A DNA stretch of 64,000 nucleotides. Source: Heliocidaris tuberculata. Taxonomy: Eukaryota; Echinodermata; Echinoidea; Camarodonta; Echinometridae. Below, piece by piece: positions 21,319 through 32,848 of the stretch (its first letter is position 1; each line of letters begins with the position of its first letter). The stretch lies in assembly GCA_025618425.1 (NCBI GenBank), contig CM046839.1, forward strand, positions 2,666,831-2,730,830, in the 5' to 3' direction. Both the position numbers and the translations under genes were made by a program. The notes under the pieces are model-generated. The model was not told where the DNA came from and made no database searches. It saw nothing but the letters and a program-made list of their open reading frames with translations.

Positions 21319-23740
21319 GCAAGTACAGCGTTGGGTGCATAGCTATACAAACAATGTCAAGGGATGATTTTATGAAACAAAGCTCTTTGCACATTAAAGG
21401 ATAGAACATTCGACACCCTTTTGAGTAACATTCATCGCTGCTTCAAAGATATTCGAAACTGAATTTGCATACATGTCCTCAGGAATGTGACATATGAACA
21501 TGTTACAGGTAAAGGTAGCCTATTCCGTTCTTTCTTAAAGGAAATATCCAGGAGGTAGAGTAAAATTATTTTGTCAATTTCATTAATTTACATAAAATAT
21601 GCCACATTTATAAAGACATGGAGTAAAATAAGAGCACGGAAATCACTAAATAAAAAATGCTAACTTTCAAGCATTTTCTGCCAGATATGTTGTCTATTTT
21701 TGCAGCTACATGGGTGGCCTATTTTAGTTATTCATTTATGCTGAAGAGAGAATATGCCTCAAACTTGTAATGTGTCACTGAAGTATCTCTCCTTATACCC
21801 TGCAGAATGCCCTGTACTTCCACTTCCTGCAGACTTTTCCATATTCCTTTTATATCAAATGTGTAATCATTGGGCTTTCAATTAAAAGGCAATTACTAGC
21901 AATGTTAATATACATATAGCAAAATGTATGCTTCCTCGTAGGTGCTAAAATGACTTGTCAATGAATTAATCCCACTATTTACATTTGTATTAGGTGAAGG
22001 GCTTCGATGTACTCATTTTACATGTAGGTCCATGTTTATCCAAAGTATATCGTCTGGTGAATCTCTTGTATAGTAGAGGTGTATCAGCTATTAATGCATT
22101 AGCGATTAATGCAAATGGTTGATATAATCATATAATGAAAACAGAGGAAACAGTATGATTATTACACCTATTGTATACAATTTATGAATTTCTGTTTGTC
22201 TTAAGTATTGTCACAGTTCATTTTTTAATTTGATTTGATTTTAATTGTATTTTTTTTTACTTTGCAATAGTATTCAGTTTAGAAAACAAGATTCAGTAAT
22301 ATTTTTCTCATTGGACGGCTTGCTATAGGTTAGTCTTTCATTTGATATTACATGTATTTCAAATTCTGATTTTGTTTTTTTGCTGAAAGAAATCCATTTG
22401 AAAAGTATTGCTTGATGTTTTCAGATCAAATTAGATTTTTTTTTCTTCATTTGAGCAGGTCTCGGGTATTAAGAGATACCATACATTGATCAATGTAAAA
22501 TAACTTACATTCAGAAAATGTAAAAGTAAATATTGTATACTATAATGATACTAAAATTTGTATATGATTAACCATGATGATTTATGCTGAAAATATAAAT
22601 TGCAAAGCAATGCCAAAGTAGCTAATTATTTTCAACTTTTGTATAATACGATTGATTGCATTGAATTAAAAAGAAAACTGCAGATGATTAATGGTTCTTT
22701 CATTTCTAAAAACCTGCACAGAAACCATGTAAATATATAAAGAGTACTATATATATATATATATATTGTGGTGCAGATAATTCTTTTCGTACAATGTAAA
22801 TTAGCAACACCTTGTTCTGTTCTATAGCTGATGTACTGGTGCATGAGAAAGTGTAAAGATCTCATGTGACGATGTTAGCTGAAGTCTGTATATTTTGAAC
22901 ACTGTATTCTATTATCATATCAACTTTCGTTACTTGTCTTTCATCGAACTATATCACCTCAATGTTTTGTAAATGTTACATAATGTTAATTGCCTTTGGT
23001 TAGTACTGATAAGCAGATATGTTGAAAAAGGACAGTCATGAGTATAAGGGGAGGATAAATTGGAAAACAATAATAATTATATATTTATATCAATCAAAGG
23101 CTAAATTTCTTGTCAAGTAAACCAGTATACATGCACCTAGGGAGTTACTAGGCAAGCTGTTTGAGTTAACCTGTATGCATATTATTAATGGAATATTGAG
23201 AAAATATCACTTGCATGCCAGTTGTTGAAATTGTGTTACCTTTACTTATGAGATTTTAAAAAAATAAATGCTAAATTTTTAGCAAATTAAAATTTCAATT
23301 TCTTAGAGGTTGTTTTCCCCGTTTAACAAATTTGACTTAAAATCTGTTGAATATAGTGCAAAAAGTGCTGTTGGATGTATTTATTGGTTTGCCATAAAGG
23401 TATAAAATGGATATATGAAACCCACCTTGCGATTCTGATTCACTTTCCTTTACTCTACAAGCTATTTCTTAATCAAGATATCAAGGTATCTTGTAAACAA
23501 TAAGCAATGTATTGATATTTCTCCTTTTATAACATTATATTTAAAAGAAGCTATCAAAATACATGCTCCACAGTTGCTATATAACTATTTTTTTTTCATG
23601 ATTTATGTAATGTATTCATTCTTGTTCATCTGAGTATTCAATTTTTTGTGCACTTTTATAAACTTTGTAGTATTTGTACACAATATACCATATTTTCTAC
23701 TTGTAATGTATAAGAAGAAAATAAATGAAGGACAATTCTA
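21319..23740 (+). other. Probable 3' UTR of the Reeler gene
   Basis: AT-rich sequence without a coding frame after the stop. AATAAA at 23720-23725 is the best-placed polyadenylation signal; an earlier AATAAA-like site lies near 23268. A short (TA)n run is at about 22747-22766. The length of about 2.4 kb is an inference from the signal only. Confidence 0.5.
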
Positions 23741-23789
23741 TCTGGACAGCAGAGTACCGTTTTTGCATCTCTTGAGTAAATGATGAGAA

Positions 23790-24155
23790 ACAAAGGACAT
23801 TCATATTTATTAATAAAAGGTAGACAGCAAAATAATACAATGTGTGGAATTTCTATTATTTCAGTTTAACCTTATTTCTTATGATTAATGAAAATTTAGG
23901 GATGCCTACAAGTGGACACACTCAATAGCATACACTGATAATTCTGACATTATTGCAGGTACCAACGAAATCCATTTGTGGGCTCTACAGCCGCCCCCCC
24001 CCCCCCCCAAAAAATTCTAGAATCTGGTAATGAATGATGGACATTAATGTGTGCTTGTTTTTGACTTGTTCTAGCTGTGCCTCTAGCTCTAGCTAATCTT
24101 GTGACATTGATGTGTCCTTGTCTTTGATTTGTTCTAGCTGTGCCTCTAGCTATAG
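23790..24155 (-). other. CCDC122 3' UTR
   Basis: Contains tandem copies of the last coding segment and a poly-C (poly-G on this strand) tract at 23994-24008. A minus-strand AATAAA is at 23805-23810. The two genes end tail to tail within about 100 bp. Confidence 0.5.
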
Positions 24156-24216
24156 CTAATCTTGTGACATTGATGTGTCCTTGTCTTCCACTTGTTCTAG
24201 TTGAGCCTCTAGTTGC
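24034..24216 (-). repeat. 63-bp tandem repeat across the CCDC122 stop codon
   Basis: About three units of 63 bp (21 codons). Each reads, in the CCDC122 frame, EAQLEQ, then a charged segment, then T-MSQD and a TAG stop in the first two units. The third unit lacks the stop and stays open. Confidence 0.8.
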
Positions 24217-24302
24217 TCTGCTTCTTGACTCCACTGCCAGTTCCTAAGTTGAGCTTCTTTGAGCTGACATTTCAAGCGTGTCAGCTGGGCCTTGTTACGC
24301 TT
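24156..24302 (-). CDS. CCDC122: CCDC122 last coding exon
   Basis: Encodes KRNKAQLTRLKCQLKEAQLR, NWQWSQEAEQ, and ends MSQD with TAG at 24156-24158. The RNWQW tryptophan pair matches the family C-terminus. The last 63 bp are repeated downstream. Confidence 0.82.
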   Translation of the reverse strand, partial: KRNKAQLTRLKCQLKEAQLRNWQWSQEAEQLEAQLEQVEDKDTSMSQD

Positions 24303-27300
24303 CTGAAGCACAATCAGAATGCAAGAAATGAATTTAAATATTGATATTACATACAAAGTAAATATGTCAGATCTGCATATGACATGTTATATTCTATATG
24401 GCACTTTGTAATTTCTTTAAAAGCTGCATGAGCTTCTGAATCCCATTCAGTACTTAACTACATTGATCTAGTAATCTAGAAAATGTTTGTTTTGGCAAAT
24501 TTGAGCAAAAAGTAACACGAAAATACAGATATTTTTGAGCAACTACAATATTCTCTCCAAGATGAAATTTGATTTATTCTTTCTGTTTAAGATCTATATC
24601 AATCATTCTAGATCTCTAACAACAATGTTAATTGCACCATTAGGTTACATAAAACATGAATCAATCTGATTGGAATATTTCCATTCTTTTCAGCACCAAA
24701 TATTGTCCTTTCTCAATTAGGATTGCTTTTCATCACAGGCATAAGATTTTTAAAAATATTCTTTTACAAATATACACTTAAAAATCATCTACATTTTTGG
24801 GTACAATACAAAAAAACGTTTGGACCTGCAAATGTGGTATTGATAAAAAAAAGAAATAAAAATGATCACCTGCAAAACATCAATATCTTGTTTGATTCCA
24901 GCTTGTTTGGAGGCTTCTTTTGATACCTGTACGTAATACAAAAATATTAAATCAGGCAAAATATTTGATTTATTTCATCTACCCCCAAAATTGTTTTAGA
25001 ACTACTTAGTCTTCTATTTGAGACTTTTCATTTTCCTTAAAAAAAACTTATTATAACATTTGTTTCATCTGTTTTATATTTTGTTGCATAAATTTGTTCT
25101 TAGTCATTTTTTATACAAGGCCCCTTGGTCCAGCAGTTCTTTTAACTGAAAGGGCTACTATGTAAAAAAAAAAAAATAAGAAAAAATGCTCACTTACCTC
25201 TTGTTGTAGATTATGAAGCTTCTGTTGTAGCTTAGTTTTGATGATCTGTAGTTGATGTGATTCTTCTTCCAGTCTTAGTTCGGCTAAAAGCTCTCCACTC
25301 TCTTGGTCTATCTCTACCTCTGCTTTCAAATCTGCTCCTGTGGAATGCAAACCAGTTGCTCTTCAGTTATCTTATATTTCATTCACTTGTCTATTTTTGT
25401 CTCGAACCAATAAAACGTCATCAATGTATCAAGTGATCAATCAAATAGACTTGACTATTTTCAACATTTTAGAATCAAGTAGAGACTGGGACTACAAACA
25501 AGGTGATAGTTTTCCGGGAGCTCAGTATATTGAATTCCTTTCCCTACCCCCACAACAAGAATAACATATAATTATTCTTTCCATCAAATTAAAAGATGTT
25601 TCTAAAAAACAAACCCCTCTATGTGGGAGTCACTTGGTAATCCAAACATCAGACCACAAGATAGAATGTCTTGGACATATCGGCAGACTACAAGTCTCTG
25701 ATGGGCGCCGACTTGTAATTACTTCAATAAAGGCTCATGTGTTAAAAATGAGAAATAAAAAGATCATGAAAAATAGGTGCTAGCAATGCCACCATTCAAA
25801 CTTGTGTCTTGACTAGTTCATATAATTTCCTTGACTTCCTGAAAATATGAAGGGATGCTTTTCAGCATTTTTTCTCTTTACAGGGGCTGCAACTTAGACT
25901 ACCCACAAACCTGGCCTAAGCTACAGTGGTTATGAGGTTTCTTGGGCTGCTAACCAACTCCTGCTCTCTCACTGGACTGATCTGAACCAGTAATTATCCC
26001 TCTTTAGGCACATATGGCATTAAGTTTTGGAATATGTGTTATTGATTTCATATGAATTTTTTCAACAATGACATCATCTTTGGTATCGAAGGGGAATTAC
26101 CAAAAATGACTGGATCTAATTACAGGCATGCAGCCTTCATGCTGTCAGAACTAAAAGCATGCACACTGCCCTCTTTTGATGATATATGACCAATTGGATG
26201 CCCTCCTATTGAAAAGTAATCCCAATGAAATCAACTGAAAATGAGGCTTTATCAGATTTCACAATTTGTTTGCCCGGCCTACTTAATACCAACCATCTGT
26301 GCAGAATATTGATAACGGCTGCTATAATTGGAGAGTTGCAGATTTACGAGGGGGGGGGGGGGGGGGAAACAGGCCTGTGCCCCCTCTTTTGAAACTCAAT
26401 TGGCATACCTTAAATACACAACCAAAATAAAATTACCCCATTAAAAGTGTACTCTTGTGGCATTGTACCCCCTCTTTTACTAAGATCCTGGAGCCGCCCC
26501 TGAATTAGGGTATCATGACGTGAGTTCAATGTGACGGTGCAATGTACTCTGTGTTGGAAATGTTTCAGGTAATAGAGAGAGGCCAAACTCAGGATCAACA
26601 AAGTAAATGATAAACATCATTTGCAGGGGATGTGATTTTATTTCTCAGTTTTCATTTTGTGTACGATTAGAGTGTATAACCCCAAAATGAGCACCCAAGG
26701 TTTTGTTTAAGTCCAGTTTAATCAAATACTCTTGTTGTGAAGCATGTTGAGTGAAGATGATATACTGAACTTTTCAACTTTCAGCCCCTGCTATTTTCAT
26801 ACAATTCACCATCACATCATGTCTCATTAGTCTTAATACTGCCCTCTTTCGTGTTTGTAAACAGAAACTGAAGTATCTTGTATAGCCTGTATGCTTACAC
26901 TACTTTTATGGCTCAATTAATGATATCAACCATATGATTTACAGCAAAATATGTTTGAATGAAGTATTGCTTATGCTGTTAATTAGTGAATTGTTGAAGT
27001 TGCATACTGATTTCCCTATCAATTATGTAGAACTGAGGAAAAAAGACAAGAGTACAGTATATTCATATTTCACACCCAGCGGAACCTAAGAAAGATATAT
27101 TTAGAAGTTTGATAGCTTATTTGGTTCGAGCATGGGCACTGAACACAAGAAGTCTTTGTTTCAAATGTCAGGGGCTAGTGCCCTTAAATACCTAATGAAT
27201 CATTATCCTTCAACAGCATCTCTTGTCTCTTGGATAGGACTTAAAGCCACATGTCTTTTGGTTGCCTACCCTTGAGCTACAATCAATACTTCGCGCTTTC

Positions 27301-30300
27301 AAAACCAATGCTCCAGACCAGCAGTGGGTCTTAACCAGGGAGGTTTGGGTTTTCCTTAGGTTAATAACAAAATCAAATTGATTACAATTTTTTTTAACAA
27401 TAGAATTTCAGTTTATGACATTCCTATTATACTTATTTTCAGATACCTCAGATTATAAAACATGTTTTTTTAAACCTGAATCCTCCCTACCATCATTTCT
27501 ATTTCTTTTTTCATTTTGATTAAAAAAAAAAAAAATACCTGCATTCTTTAATACCATTATAAGTTAAGATAAATACACATTTTTTGGAGAAAAATAGGTC
27601 TGCTGCATGCATAATTGGCTTCTGTTGTTTAAAAATACATGACATATACATGGTAAACATTCAATTTGTTGCTATAACTTACTTTTCTTCTCCATGTCTT
27701 TCAAGATCCTATGCTGCTGAGCCAGTTCTTTATGATGTTGAGAGTCAGCTTCCAGCTCTAGAATCGATTGTCTGCACTTTTCCATCTTGTCTTTGTACAC
27801 CTGGTACATTCTAAAGGATTAAAACCAAAGATGTAGCCATGATTGCAGAGGTAGAAAATAGGAAAAGGAAAGAAAGAAAAAAAGTTGGGGTCTCAGAGAT
27901 ACAAGCTGAAAACAACATTTAATAAGAGAGCAAATAAAAAAAAAGGCAAGAGAGGGGGGGGGGGGACGGGAGTAGAGACAGAGAGAGACAGACAGACAGA
28001 GGCAGACAGAGGTTTGTGTTTTGACATAATGATAAGTTGAGAGACAGAGACACTAGAGACAAGGGGAAAAGGGATTTTGAGAGAGAGAGAGAGGAGGAAG
28101 TATGGTACAACCCAAGTAAGTTTGTTCAAAGAGAGAAAATGAATTAAGTTGGAAGCTATTTGTTTGGCAGATGGAAAAGAATAGAAAGAGTGAGAGATAA
28201 AGGGGTGCACATGCAGAGAAATATATACAGATACATGAGAGAGAGAGAGAGAGAGAAAATAATAAAGGTACAAGCTTGTCAACTGATTTGACAAACAAAT
28301 GTTGGATATCTGTTATCTCCTAGTAAGAGTCTAATACCTAGATAAAATTAAACAGCCTTACTTATGTTCCTAAATTAGCTGTTTGTAAACCGATTATATC
28401 ATTTAATTGTGCAAAGCTTAATAAAAAGTATTAAAGTTCCTTGATCTGTATTACCACCCGTCTCTCTCTCTCTCTCTCCGTCCTTTCCCCAAGCTCCCCC
28501 CCCCCCCCCTCTCTCCCTCTACCCTCACTCATCAAATTTGATCTTTAGATTACTTAACCTTAATCTCCATCTCAATACAGAGGGATTTCACAAGGGAAAA
28601 TCCCCTGAACTCTTCTCACCTGCGCTATGCCAAAATGAATCTTTTTGGCTTTAGCTCATGAAATTTTCAAGAGCAGAAACTATGAAAAATATCTGGAGTT
28701 CCTAGAATTGGTTGGCATGTGATGATATGAAATCAATTTGACCTACAGCAATCTCTGCTGCACAATGTGTCACTTAATACAGGAGTAGTCTTTTGAAATG
28801 TAATGTCATGCTAATGATGACAGAAGATTCTTGCCTTTCCTATCATGGACAATGACCTCTCTGCTGAGAGCCAGAAGGGCGTTAACTCTTACACCTTTTT
28901 TTTTAACAGTGTTAATGCCCTTCTGGCTCTAAATAGACAATGTATTACACTGACCTGTCTTCTTTTAATCTGTCTTCCTCTACTCTCACTATCATCTGCT
29001 TCAGATTGACATTGGCAAGAACTGTACTGTGAATAGCTTGAAGAATGAATTATCATAAAAACAAAAATAATATACCTATTTGATAAAAACTACAGTAAAC
29101 CTAATTATGAATGAAGTAAACATCTTACTTGCTTACAGAGTATGCTTATATGTATTTTAAAAAATACAATAGTTGTTCATAGTGAGTAAATATGATTTAA
29201 AAAATCAAAATCATGTTGAAAATAATTTAATGCAGCATTTTCCAGTTACAAGTGACTGATTAAAGCAGTTTAAAGTATTAACTCTTTCTCCTAAGGGAGT
29301 GGTTATAAAAGAATGAATTATGTAACATTATGTAAAATGATTAATGATATTGTATATCAAAACCTTTTACAAAATACATGTACTAGGAAGATCATCTTCC
29401 TCATCATGTATAGATAATTTAGTATAAGGAAATGTAAAAAATAGCCAAATCAAGTAATTGATTCTATAATCAAAGCATGAAGCATGTATTACCCTCCTGC
29501 AGCTCTTGAGTGTGAGTTGTCTTCTTGGCAGTGTCTTCCTGAGCAAGGCATATCTTCCTCAAACACTCCCTCAGTTCTTGTTTCAAGGCATCCACCTGTC
29601 CCCTTGCTGTAAATGATTTATGAAAACATTTCTATATCAAACCAGCTACAGGCAAGACTGCAGTCAAGAAAACAGTTACATCCTGGTTGTATCAGAAGAT
29701 TGATCATATAATTATGTGCAGTGCGAAGCATCTGCTTGAATTTACCAGAAAAGAATGAACCCCTGAAAAAAAAATCAAGGTTAAACTTTACAAAATTTTG
29801 AAAATCTTTTTGCATCATTAAAGAGATAAGAATTACAAGCAGCTTAACACAAGTTTCCACAGTTTAAAATTATTTATCTATAACCCCTCTTTCTTGAAAG
29901 ATTAACCATCCATTTTGGAAGATTATCTAAGTGATGAAAATAAATGTCTATTATGAAATCAATCACTGAAACAAAAAATTCAAATTACTGAGAAAATAAT
30001 TGTAGAGTTTTACATATTTTTAAAAGATATCTGGCATGTCAGGGATCTCCCAAATAGTCTTGTGTGATAATTACTTATTGCTTTTCTTATTAGTCTCCAT
30101 GAAAATGCTACAATGCAGCTAATTACTTGCAACACTGCTTGTCACAAGAGTGTGCTTTTCTATCTCCTGTGCATAAGATGACATTCAACTGCACAACAAG
30201 TCTCTGAACTGAAATATCACTATTCTACTCTACCTGCCAGTCTCACTATACATGTAAGCAAGCAAGATCAAAAGTGAATAAAAAAAAAAAATAGTTCAGC

Positions 30301-30863
30301 TAATGGTTCTTCTTACTTATCGTATTTGTAATCTGGATGGGAAATTTAAAACTCCTTTTTTCCCAAAGCAATGTATATTTTAATGTATCGTAAAGCAAAT
30401 AAACTTGGTATGATGGAAATACATGTATGTTCAACTCTTTCCAATCACTTTCAAGAAATGAATTCCATGGTAATAGCTACAGCATGATGTATTGCCTATC
30501 TTAATGTGCGAACACTACAATGACGAACTACACAATCACAACAAAATTCTGTAGGTGGTAGAGTAAGGTATCAAGATTGCCTACAGTTGATTTCTTGAAA
30601 CTGTCTTTGATCATGTTAAATTCACCAGGGAGAGACTTTATATTTTCTGGGGAGATGAAGCTGAACATCGATCGAGTTAAGCTTACTAAAAGATGAAACG
30701 CATTAAAGTATACCACTTTGTATCACTTACCTTTGAGCAACTCCTCCTACGCAGTGTTTAGATGGAGTCAACATGTGATGGAGAGAGATAGGGGAGAGAA
30801 AGGGGGAGAGAAAGAGAGGGAGAGAAAGAGAGAGAGAGAAAGAGAAAGAGAGAAAGAGAGAGA

Positions 30864-30897
<34 letters not shown>

Positions 30898-32119
30898 GAA
30901 CAGGTGTCCATGGAGCGTGGAGGAAAAATATACAGAGGGTAAATAAAAGAGTAAGTGTGTGGGAGGGATGGGGGAGGGATGTGGGAGGGAGGAGAGACAA
31001 AGAAATGTAGATAGAGAAAAGAATTTTGGTTCATAAGAAAGGGAGAAACAAGGCCCCTATTCTCGAAAGGTTCCTAACTTTAAGCCCCCGCCTAAGTGTG
31101 TAGATTTAGGCCACTGAATTATGGAGAGCCAATTGTCACCTACTTTAAATCTTACAAAATCACCACAGATTCCCTCTAGTTCTGGGACTAAATGCAAATA
31201 CAAAAACCTCACAATAGAACTGATTTCTGATGCTCATTTCATACCAGAAAATAATTTGATTTCTTTATTTTGTTAGATAAATATAATAATTTATACGGGA
31301 CTTATGGATTGACAATTGGCCTTCCATAAAGTAGTGGCCTAAGTTGAGCCAGGCGCTCGGCTTAGGCCACTTTCGAGAATACAGGCCAAAGACATTAAAA
31401 ATAAGATTGAATCTCATATCATGTCTTAAAATCTTGAGTTCTGGTAAAGAAGGAAATAATTTTTCTCAGAATCAAACAAAGCTTACTGTACACTGAATGT
31501 TCAAGTAAATGATATACTGCCAATAAGGTTTGGTAGCAAATATACTGTAGTGAGCTAAGAAAGACAAGGAAATCAGGCTTATAGTCCCAAATTACTCCCG
31601 AGATTTTGTACATAACGTGCAGTATGCAAATGAAAATTTCAATGATTGTCATTCAGAGCATGTTCTCTCAATATTTTTTTTCTTCTAATTATTATTACTT
31701 GCTAGTCTCAACAACCTGTGTAACGGATGATTAGCAAGCTAATTTCTCATAAAATGTATCTAATTACCTGAACTTGCAAATAACTTCATGTTCCCCTTAT
31801 TATGATCATTTCTATTAAAAAAATAAACATCTACCCCCCCAAAAAAATGTGTTGTGTTTACATGATCTATTTACAAGGTAAAATAATGATATTTTATTTA
31901 TCCAATCTGATAAAGCCATAATGAGAATTAAGAAAAAAGATGAAAACATTTCCATTAAAATACCTGCAAGTTAATAAAGAGTTGTTGGTGCTGCTCGATT
32001 TCACTGGCTTGTTGCTTCTGTGCCTTAGAAACATTCTCAACCACCTCAGGCAAGCTATCGGGTTGAAAGCAGTCATTATCAGTAGATTGGAAAGGATCTA
32101 GGCAATGATCCATGGCCAT
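24156..32119 (-). CDS. CCDC122: Coiled-coil domain-containing protein 122
   Basis: Exons in transcript order (minus): 32119-31964, 30746-30731, 29606-29493, 29036-28955, 27810-27683, 25337-25198, 24926-24870, 24302-24156. All junctions are GT/AG with agreeing phases. The sum is 840 nt (279 residues), close to the human protein of about 273. The N-terminal VSKAQKQQASEIE and the C-terminal LTRLKCQLKEAQLRNWQW match the vertebrate CCDC122 pattern from memory of the family. The whole protein is predicted to be long alpha-helical coiled coil without a catalytic domain, signal or membrane segment. The function of the family is not established. ATG 32119 was chosen, with a second ATG two codons later. 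A non-coding 5' exon upstream is likely, because an acceptor lies 11 nt before the ATG. Confidence 0.85.
24870..24926 (-). CDS. CCDC122: CCDC122 coding exon 7
   Basis: A 57-nt exon encoding VSKEASKQAGIKQDIDVLQ, phase 0-0. Acceptor GTACAG, donor GTGATC. Confidence 0.8.
25198..25337 (-). CDS. CCDC122: CCDC122 coding exon 6
   Basis: Encodes (R)ADLKAEVEIDQESGELL through LQQKLHNLQQE, a charged coiled coil. Acceptor TCCACAG, donor GTAAGTG, phase 1 to 0. Confidence 0.82.
25338..27682 (-). other. CCDC122 intron between exons 5 and 6
   Basis: Apart from the MITE at 26333-26502, no exon or defined repeat was recognised. AT-rich sequence with short open frames only. Confidence 0.5.
26333..26502. mobile_element. 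hAT-type MITE, degraded copy
   Basis: Same family as 1460-1623: internal TTTTGAAACTCAATTGGCATAC, CCCCTCTTTTAC and the right end GGAGCCGCCCCTG. A 17-bp poly-G run has grown inside. The flanks AATTGGAG and AATTAGGG agree at 6 of 8 positions. It lies in a CCDC122 intron. Confidence 0.7.
27683..27810 (-). CDS. CCDC122: CCDC122 coding exon 5
   Basis: Encodes (R)MYQVYKDKMEKCR, ILELEADSQHHKEL and RILKDMEKK. It corresponds to the conserved centre where vertebrate copies carry a tyrosine-rich IKYNAYYAK-like segment. Starts in phase 2, ends in phase 1, donor GTAAGT. Confidence 0.82.
27950..28260. repeat. GA-rich low-complexity tract
   Basis: Interrupted GAGA/GACAGA runs with a poly-G stretch at about 27956-27964. 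Open frames read from it are artefacts of composition. TC and poly-C tracts follow at 28459-28479 and 28496-28509. Confidence 0.85.
28861..28935. repeat. GAGCCAGAAGGGC hairpin repeat, copy 2
   Basis: GAGAGCCAGAAGGGC and its partner GCCCTTCTGGCTCT enclose a loop of about 36 nt with GTTAAC and TGTTAAT that can extend the stem. It lies just beyond the CCDC122 exon 4 donor. Confidence 0.7.
28955..29036 (-). CDS. CCDC122: CCDC122 coding exon 4
   Basis: Encodes (A)IHSTVLANVNLKQMIVRVEE and DRLKED. Starts in phase 1 and ends in phase 2 before donor GTCAGT. The donor lies next to a hairpin repeat at 28866-28930. Confidence 0.8.
29493..29606 (-). CDS. CCDC122: CCDC122 coding exon 3
   Basis: Acceptor TTTACAG. 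Encodes (A)RGQVDALKQELRE, ending TQELQE, in phase 1-1. It is heptad-like with Leu/Ile at a/d positions. A second possible acceptor (GGACAG) 11 nt downstream would allow direct phase 0 splicing that skips the microexon. Confidence 0.8.
29607..30730 (-). other. CCDC122 intron after the microexon
   Basis: AT-rich, no exon or repeat recognised. Confidence 0.45.
30731..30746 (-). CDS. CCDC122: CCDC122 16-nt microexon
   Basis: GAGGAGTTGCTCAAAG lies between acceptor GCGTAG and donor GTAAGTG. It encodes EELLK plus the first base of an Ala codon. It is needed because without it the phase 0 end of the previous exon meets a phase 1 start, and it brings the spacing between conserved blocks to that of the vertebrate protein. 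A CTAAAC branch-point-like site and a long TC tract lie upstream. Confidence 0.72.
30780..30900. repeat. (GA)n microsatellite next to the microexon
   Basis: AGAGAGAA-type repeats on the + strand. On the minus strand this is a TCTCTC tract lying about 35-150 nt upstream of the CCDC122 microexon acceptor. Confidence 0.9.
31052..31387. mobile_element. Foldback MITE
   Basis: GGCCCCTATTCTCGAAAGG at the left pairs with CTTTCGAGAATACAGGCC at the right. The arms stay related for about 85 bp through TTAGGCCACT and GCCAATTGTC. It lies in the first coding intron of CCDC122. Confidence 0.75.
31964..32119 (-). CDS. CCDC122: CCDC122 coding exon 1 (residues 1-52)
   Basis: Starts MAMDHCLDPF and ends QQLFINLQ in phase 0 before donor GTATTT. 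It contains PEVVENVSKAQKQQASEIEQ, the best conserved N-terminal block. The acceptor TTGTTGTAG just upstream of the ATG sits in a (TTG)n run. Confidence 0.85.
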
Positions 32120-32506
32120 CAAGTGTAGATCTACAACAACAACAACAACAACAAAAAAAAGACAACATTTCAGTTTAATCTGGCCTACATGAATATAGGT
32201 AAAGATGACAAACATTTAAATAATTTAAATATGAATAAAAGTAAAAATGAGATACATGGAAATATGCATACGAAGTACATGCACTTGATATGGCAAATGT
32301 ATTAACAAAGGATTAAAAAATGGCAAGTTCATAAAGGTTTAAGAGTAGGGTCTGTGTATTTTTAAAAACACAAATGAAAATACATGTACCGGTATGTTCT
32401 TTGACGATGTGAAAATGAAAGTGCAATTAGGCAGACATGTTCTCTATAAATTTGTAACTTGTTTCTTAACAGACAGCTCTGTGATATAACTGTTGTCCTG
32501 GAACTA

Positions 32507-32615
32507 CAGGGTTAAAAAACAAGTTGACATACTTCTGCCCTTTGCATGGCATTCAAAATTACCAAGACCCTTGCCTTGGAAAGGACATGAAGCCACAGAG
32601 ACCTTCATAGACAAA
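32507..32615 (+). CDS. Candidate exon A of an unidentified + strand gene
   Basis: Lies between an acceptor-like CTACAG and a donor AA|GTAAGC. The frame encodes VKKQVDILLPFAWHSKLP, then PWKGHEATETFIDKYA, protein-like in composition. No family was recognised. It overlaps the region upstream of CCDC122 on the other strand. It may be a chance frame. Confidence 0.25.
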
Positions 32616-32848
32616 TACGCAAGTAAGCAAATATGCTTCCCCAGCAGTCAAGAAAACAAACATCAACATGTCATTATCACAAATGTCACATAAATTAATG
32701 CATTTCCCTAATTCATGTTCAGATCAAGTATTAGTTGGTTTAATTTCTGTTCTCTGGTGACATTGCTATTTCTTTGCGGAATTTAGCTACCAAGTGTAGC
32801 CTACATAGTAATACCAAAAAATTATTCCAAACAAAATTTCTTGTTAAT

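Noticed and set aside
23950..24234. Minus-strand frame with repeated RQGHINVTRL
   Set aside because: It is the wrong frame of the 63-bp repeat; the CCDC122 frame has the coiled-coil and the stop.
27893..28298. Ser/Leu-rich minus-strand frames
   Set aside because: Translations of a GA-rich microsatellite region.
30718..31034. Arg/Glu-rich and Ser/Leu-rich frames around the (GA)n tract
   Set aside because: Microsatellite artefacts; only the 16-nt microexon beside them is supported.
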